From Nitrospirota bacterium (GTDB lineage: Bacteria > Nitrospirota > UBA9217): 64,000 nucleotides of DNA. The notes under the pieces were generated by a model that was not told the origin of the DNA, did not search any database, and worked only from the letters and a program-made list of their open reading frames with translations. The stretch is taken from positions 1 to 64,000 of the forward strand of contig DATIZR010000041.1 of NCBI GenBank assembly GCA_035516965.1, written 5' to 3'. The first letter of the stretch is position 1. Each line of letters opens with the position of its first letter. This document shows, piece by piece, positions 60,223 through 64,000 of this stretch. Position numbers and translations under genes: made by a program.

Positions 60223-60250
60223 ATTGTAACGGATAGAGCGGTTTTGTCAA
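60223..60250 (-). promoter_or_regulatory. promoter for the GGDEF-EAL gene
   Basis: Minus strand TTGACA (60250-60245) and TACAAT (60228-60223), 16 bp apart; leader about 58 nt with AAGGGA before the ATG. Confidence 0.65.
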
Positions 60251-60333
60251 TTTTTATTGTTGCCCGCGGAGCGTGATACAGTCGTTGTCGTTGCTCTTTA
60301 TTTTTCCGCGGTTCTGTTGTATGATTGATCCCA

Positions 60334-61440
60334 ATGGAAAAGCCTGACCCGCAGATACTGTCTCTTGCAGAAAGCGTGAAGCAGCTTTCAAAACTGCTCA
60401 CGTCGGACCGGGAGAGCCTGCCCGCCGCCTACCTGAAGGATCCGCAGCTCCGCACTGCCTACCTCCGCTACTATCTTCCCGCGAATATGAAGAAGGTCCA
60501 CCTGGCACTGACGGACCTTTCGCTCCATCCCGAGTGGCTGCTGTCCCGGCCGAGGCTGAGGGTCCTCGATCTGGGGGCCGGACCCGGAACGGCCCTGCTC
60601 GGGCTGCTCGCGTTCTTCGCGCAGCGGCAGCAGCGGCCGTCGATCACCTGCGTGGCCGTGGACCGCGTGGCGGAGAACCTCCGCATCGCCGAGGACCTGT
60701 TCAATTCGTACCGGACGAACAAGAAGCTCGATGCCTCGCTCAAGACGATCCGGGGAGACATCGAGAGCGCGGAGTTCGCCGCGGAAGAGCCCTTCGACCT
60801 CGTCATCTTCTCGAACGTCTTGAACGAGCTGTTCCCCTTCGACGAGGACCGCACCGCCCGGCGGATCGACATTGTCAATACGGCGCTGAGCAAGAGCCTC
60901 GCCGAGGGAGGGAGCTGCATCATCATCGAGCCCGCCCTCCGGGAAACCTCGCGTGACCTGCTCGAGGTCAGGGATGGCCTCCTGCAGCAGGGCTTCTTCG
61001 TTTTCTCCCCGTGCCTCATCGGCACGAAATGTCCCGCCTGCGAAAACCCGCGCGACTGGTGCCACGAGGACATTCCCTGGGACCCCCCGCAGCTCATCAA
61101 GCAGATCGACAAGCTGGCGGGTCTGCGGAAGGATTCCCTCAAGTTCTCCTATCTCGTTCTGCGGAAGGACAGCCGCTCCCTGTCCGACATGTTCGGCCCC
61201 GACGCGTACCGTGTCGTGAGCGAGCCTCTGATCACGAAGGGCAAGATCGAATTCTACCTCTGCGGCCTGGAAGGGCGCAAGCTTGTCACCCGGCTTGACA
61301 AGGACCGCTCCCCGCTGAACGTCCACTTCGAGAAGCTGAGCCGGGGCGCCATCGTGAGCTTCGAACGGCTGCGCAACGAAGGGACGCGGTTCAAGGTCGA
61401 GCAGCTGACCGAGGTCATCATCCACAAGCATTTGCAATAA
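60334..61440 (+). CDS. Rsm22/METTL17-like methyltransferase with Cys cluster
   Basis: 368 residues from ATG 60334. SAM-binding motif LDLGAGPGTALLGLLA (about residues 77-93), acidic motif CVAVDRV, then NVLNELF. A later block, KCPACENPRDWCHEDIPW, with an upstream Cys (CLIGTKC), matches the cysteines that bind a 4Fe-4S cluster in the Rsm22/METTL17 family of mitochondrial and bacterial small-ribosomal-subunit assembly factors. Catalytic activity in that family is debated; a role in 30S biogenesis is likely. Next gene is greB, then rsmE. Confidence 0.85.
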   Translation: MEKPDPQILSLAESVKQLSKLLTSDRESLPAAYLKDPQLRTAYLRYYLPANMKKVHLALTDLSLHPEWLLSRPRLRVLDLGAGPGTALLGLLAFFAQRQQRPSITCVAVDRVAENLRIAEDLFNSYRTNKKLDASLKTIRGDIESAEFAAEEPFDLVIFSNVLNELFPFDEDRTARRIDIVNTALSKSLAEGGSCIIIEPALRETSRDLLEVRDGLLQQGFFVFSPCLIGTKCPACENPRDWCHEDIPWDPPQLIKQIDKLAGLRKDSLKFSYLVLRKDSRSLSDMFGPDAYRVVSEPLITKGKIEFYLCGLEGRKLVTRLDKDRSPLNVHFEKLSRGAIVSFERLRNEGTRFKVEQLTEVIIHKHLQ

Positions 61441-61482
61441 TATTCTCCCCTGTCCTCGTTCTCTCCCGGACGCGGACCGCGC

Positions 61483-61511
61483 TTGCTTTTCTCCCGCATT
61501 TTTTCTATAGT
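61483..61511 (+). promoter_or_regulatory. promoter for greB giving a leaderless message
   Basis: TTGCTT (61483-61488) and TATAGT (61506-61511), 17 bp apart. The -10 ends 6 bp before the ATG at 61518, so transcription should begin at the start codon; no ribosome site exists. Confidence 0.6.
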
Positions 61512-61517
61512 TCACCC

Positions 61518-62024
61518 ATGAGCAGATACCGTCCGCCACAACAACCCGGATCGAAATACATCACGCCGGAAGGGAAGAAGCGCCTGGCTGACGAGTTCGA
61601 ATTTCTCTGGCGCGAAAAGCGGCCCGAGGTGACCGCGGCGCTGGCTGCCGCGGCTGCGGAGGGAGACCGCTCCGAGAACGCCGAGTACATCTACCGGAAG
61701 AAGCAGCTGCGCGAGATCGACGCCAGGCTCCAACACCTCAAGGATCGGCTCGAACACATCATGGTCGTTTCGGGCAGGCCGGCCGATCCATCGAAGGTCT
61801 TCTTCGGAGCCTGGGTGCGGCTCGAGGACGGGGGGGGGAACGTGTCGGAATACCGGATCGTCGGTCCCGACGAGTTCGACCATTCGAAGGGGCTTATCAG
61901 CATGGACTCCCCCATGGCGAGGGCCCTCATGAAAAAGGGCGAGGGCGACGAGGTGGTGGTAAAACGCCCCAAGGGCGAGGCAGTCTTCACGATCATCGCG
62001 GTCCGATACGAGGTACTCGGATAG
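61518..62024 (+). CDS. greB: transcript cleavage factor GreB-like
   Basis: 168 residues. The N-terminal coiled coil (RRPEVTAALAAA region) contains the acidic tip motif GDRSENAEYIYRKKQL characteristic of GreA/GreB, and the C-terminal domain has the FKBP-like fold (VRLEDGGGNVSEYRIVGPDE). SENAEY and length favour GreB. Rescues backtracked RNA polymerase by stimulating cleavage of the 3' end. Start at 61518 sits directly after its promoter. Confidence 0.88.
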   Translation: MSRYRPPQQPGSKYITPEGKKRLADEFEFLWREKRPEVTAALAAAAAEGDRSENAEYIYRKKQLREIDARLQHLKDRLEHIMVVSGRPADPSKVFFGAWVRLEDGGGNVSEYRIVGPDEFDHSKGLISMDSPMARALMKKGEGDEVVVKRPKGEAVFTIIAVRYEVLG

Positions 62025-62132
62025 AGCAACTGTGCTGATTGCAGGTGTACGGGATTAGCAGGAAGAGGGATGTATTGCCCCCTGCTCGTCCGTGCGCATT
62101 CGCGACAAACCGGGGCTTCCGGAGCTGAACTG

Positions 62133-62843
62133 ATGAATCTTATCCTGCTGTTCAAAGAAGATTTCGTGGACGGCACATCCCGCGTGCGGCTCGAGGGCCG
62201 GAGGCTGAAGCACGTCCTCGAAGTGCACCGGGCGCGCGTGGGCGACGAGCTCTGTGTGGGTCTGGCCGATGACCTAATAGGGACCGGAAGGGTCATTCTG
62301 CTCGACCGTGGCAGTCTCGAGATGGAGGTCAGGCTCGAGCAAAAACCGCCTGACCCGCTTCCTGCAACGCTCATCCTCGCCCTGCCCAGGCCGAAAGTTC
62401 TTCGAAGGGTACTCCGGTCCGTGACGGCAATGGGTGTGAAACGCATCGTGCTCTTGAACGCCTACCGGGTCGAGAGAAGCTACTGGTCGAGCCCGGTGCT
62501 CGGTCCCGGGAGTCTGCGGCAGGAGTTGATCACGGGTCTCGAGCAGTCCCGGGACACGATGATGCCTGAAGTGTTGGTCCAGCCCCTGTTCAAACTGTTC
62601 GTGGAAGATGAACTGCCCCGCCTCAGCAAGGACACGCTGACATTGGTCGCCCATCCCGGAGCTTCCTCGCCCTGTCCACGCGGTGCGCAGGGCCCCGTCA
62701 CCCTGGCCGTCGGGCCTGAAGGCGGCTTCATTCCCTACGAGATCGAGAAACTCGAATCCGCTGGGTTCTCTCCTGTTCATTGCGGCGAACGCATCCTGAA
62801 CGTCGAGGCCGCGGTGCCCGCCCTGCTCGCGCGGCTGTGGTGA
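62133..62843 (+). CDS. rsmE: 16S rRNA (uracil1498-N3)-methyltransferase
   Basis: 236 residues from ATG 62133 (GGAG 8 nt upstream). N-terminal PUA-like region (HVLEVHRARVGDEL), then the SPOUT core with the trefoil-knot signature VGPEGGFIPYEIEKL and GERILNVEAAVPALLA. Methylates U1498 in the decoding centre of the 30S subunit. Fits with the neighbouring ribosome-assembly factor. Confidence 0.93.
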   Translation: MNLILLFKEDFVDGTSRVRLEGRRLKHVLEVHRARVGDELCVGLADDLIGTGRVILLDRGSLEMEVRLEQKPPDPLPATLILALPRPKVLRRVLRSVTAMGVKRIVLLNAYRVERSYWSSPVLGPGSLRQELITGLEQSRDTMMPEVLVQPLFKLFVEDELPRLSKDTLTLVAHPGASSPCPRGAQGPVTLAVGPEGGFIPYEIEKLESAGFSPVHCGERILNVEAAVPALLARLW

Positions 62844-62874
62844 CACCCTGCCGGCCCTGTGGCGCCGGTTTTTC

Positions 62875-62903
62875 TTGTGCATTGGCTCCTCATCGGGTAA
62901 AGT
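62875..62903 (+). promoter_or_regulatory. promoter for arfB giving a leaderless message
   Basis: TTGTGC (62875-62880) and TAAAGT (62898-62903), 17 bp apart. The -10 ends 6 bp before the GTG start at 62910, with no ribosome site. Confidence 0.6.
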
Positions 62904-62909
62904 ACCGTC

Positions 62910-63329
62910 GTGATCGCTGTCACCAGAAATATCGCACTGGACGAAAAAGAGATCGAGCTTCACTTTGTCCGGGCCTCGGGTCCGGGCGGTCAGAACGTGA
63001 ACAAGGTCTCGAGTGCGGTCCAGCTCAGGTTCGACATCGGGAATTCGCCCTCCCTTCCCGGAGATGTGCGCAACCGCCTGGTCCGGCTCGCGGGCCGGCG
63101 CATCACGCAGGACGGAATCCTCATCCTCGAAGCGCGCCGGCATCGCACGCAGGAGCGAAACCGCGAGGATGCGCTCCTGCGACTCATCGAACTGGTCCGA
63201 GAGGCAGCGCGCAGGCCCACGCCGAGGAAAAAGACAAGGCCTTCGAAGGCGTCGAGGGAAAAACGGATCGAGAGCAAGAAGAGAAGGGCAGACGTAAAGA
63301 AGAAGCGCAGGCCCGCACCATTCGACTGA
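62910..63329 (+). CDS. arfB: peptidyl-tRNA hydrolase ArfB (ribosome rescue)
   Basis: 139 residues from a GTG at 62910. Holds the release-factor-type GGQ motif (ASGPGGQNVNKVSSAV, about residues 25-40) and a C-terminal Lys/Arg-rich tail (KKTRPSKASREKR and KKKRRPAP) that inserts into the mRNA channel of stalled ribosomes. Releases peptide from non-stop complexes. Length fits the YaeJ/ArfB family, which is distinct from full release factors. Confidence 0.93.
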   Translation: MIAVTRNIALDEKEIELHFVRASGPGGQNVNKVSSAVQLRFDIGNSPSLPGDVRNRLVRLAGRRITQDGILILEARRHRTQERNREDALLRLIELVREAARRPTPRKKTRPSKASREKRIESKKRRADVKKKRRPAPFD

Positions 63330-63345
63330 TGCGCAGCCGGCAAGC

Positions 63346-63364
63346 AGGTTAACCTGTTACAATC
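63346..63364 (+). promoter_or_regulatory. possible operator and -10 before the last gene
   Basis: CAGGTTAACCTG (63346-63357) is a perfect 12-bp palindrome directly followed by TACAAT (63359-63364). No good -35 is visible, which suits an activator- or repressor-controlled promoter. The gene starts at 63469. Confidence 0.35.
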
Positions 63365-63468
63365 CCGGAGTCCCCGAAAGCTCCCATTCCTGGCTGAAGA
63401 ACATCGGTGGCTGGCTTTTGAGGTTTGCTTCGAACGTTGAGTATTGAAGGCTGTCCTTTTCCGACACC

Positions 63469-64000
63469 ATGGCCAAGCCCTGGCATACCATAGACAAGGC
63501 GGATACACCCGACGGCGTTCTTGAGCTTCGGCAGCGCGGAGAAGGCGATTTCCTGATCCTGATCAACGGACGGGTGCTCATGAACAGCAGCGCCAGCCGG
63601 TCGGAGCTTGCGCTTGGCCGGGTTGCCGGGCTTGCCGCGGGAATGCCCCGACCGCGCGTGCTCATCGGCGGTCTCGGCATGGGCCTCACTCTGCGCGCGG
63701 CGCTCGATGTCCTGCCTCCTGCCTCACGCGTGGTTGTCGCAGAACTGAACCCCATCATCCTGCGGTGGTGCCAGGGCCCGCTTTCGGGACTGACGAAAAA
63801 CGCCGTTCACGACACCCGCGTGATGATCCTGCTAGAGGACGTTTCCCGGGTGATTACGCAGGCAGCTCAACCCCATGCGGAAAAGTTCGGCGCCATCCTC
63901 ATCGATCTGTACGAAGGGCCCCATGCGAAGACAGATCCGGTCAATGACCGCTTCTACGGGTCCGGGGCGCTGGAGGCAACGGCGGATGCTCTTTCAACGG
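63469..64000 (+). CDS. spermidine synthase-like protein (3' end outside window)
   Basis: The ATG at 63469 (MAKPWHTIDKADTPDGVLEL) opens a frame that stays open to position 64000. The visible 177 residues have the spermidine-synthase fold motifs: beta-rich N-terminus (GDFLILINGRVLM), the nucleotide-binding loop VLIGGLGMGLTLRAAL, VAELNPIIL and ILIDLYEGP where the aminopropyl acceptor Asp would be. Polyamine-binding residues are changed, so it may be one of the SAM-dependent spermidine-synthase-like proteins without known substrate. GenBank-style truncation at the 3' end. Confidence 0.8.
   Translation, partial: MAKPWHTIDKADTPDGVLELRQRGEGDFLILINGRVLMNSSASRSELALGRVAGLAAGMPRPRVLIGGLGMGLTLRAALDVLPPASRVVVAELNPIILRWCQGPLSGLTKNAVHDTRVMILLEDVSRVITQAAQPHAEKFGAILIDLYEGPHAKTDPVNDRFYGSGALEATADALST

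Overview
The window (about 60% G+C) looks like chromosomal sequence from an anaerobically respiring Gram-negative bacterium, most likely Nitrospirota or Desulfobacterota-like. This rests on the gene order rho-rpmE-DUF1385-prfA-prmC-murA-his, an AhbD-type radical SAM heme enzyme, TusA/DsrE sulfur carriers, an HdrDE-type iron-sulfur pair, a quinol-oxidising Rieske/cytochrome b set, many PAS/GAF histidine kinases and outer-membrane proteins. The phylum is inference. No rRNA, tRNA, CRISPR array, insertion sequence or phage gene was seen.

Layout. 1-7150: end of an APC permease, two large histidine kinases (one with a periplasmic CXXCH heme-c motif and a cytoplasmic Cys/Trp cluster), adenylate kinase and a CheY-like regulator. 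7400-22700, minus strand: rho, rpmE, DUF1385, prfA, prmC, murA, hisD, hisG, hisC, hisB, hisH, hisA, hisF, interrupted by a plus-strand pair (exported thioredoxin-domain protein and MutT). Most gaps from prfA to hisF hold a palindromic repeat. 23100-24770: Rieske protein, cytochrome b6-type subunit, a possible 29-codon gene and a subunit-IV-type protein. 25050-27400: TusA-YedE-DsrE-DsrE-TusB-like sulfur relay. 27890-31511: zinc-ribbon/SurA-like protein, DUF2318 protein and an FtsX/LolD-type ABC transporter, comparable to the epsilonproteobacterial P19 iron locus.

31620-38725 is an envelope locus: an outer-membrane barrel and a CFI-box beta-helix protein face, across a divergent promoter region, a 1265-residue NHL/fibronectin/transglutaminase-like/TPR protein and a small exported protein. 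38800-48030 holds an AmpG-like MFS carrier, an AEC carrier, a His-rich ribbon-helix-helix-like protein, a short NagA-like hydrolase, a HAD phosphatase, a third histidine kinase, an AhbD-like enzyme, a DUF815 ATPase and a UspA protein. 48180-55560, mostly minus strand: an HdrE/HdrD pair, a nuclease-XPD helicase fusion, a NodB-like lipoprotein, then two small envelope proteins on the plus strand. 55730-64000: a large unrecognised protein, a CHASE3-PAS-GGDEF-EAL protein and RNA-related genes (Rsm22-like, GreB, RsmE, ArfB), ending in a spermidine-synthase-like gene cut by the window edge.

The observations I rate highest are the repeat family in the his cluster, a roughly 30-residue insert inside HisF, promoters whose -10 box lies only 6-11 bp from the start codon (apparent leaderless genes), the coupled 29-codon frame between the cytochrome b genes, a two-helix membrane module shared by two kinases, and the envelope locus at 31.6-38.7 kb.
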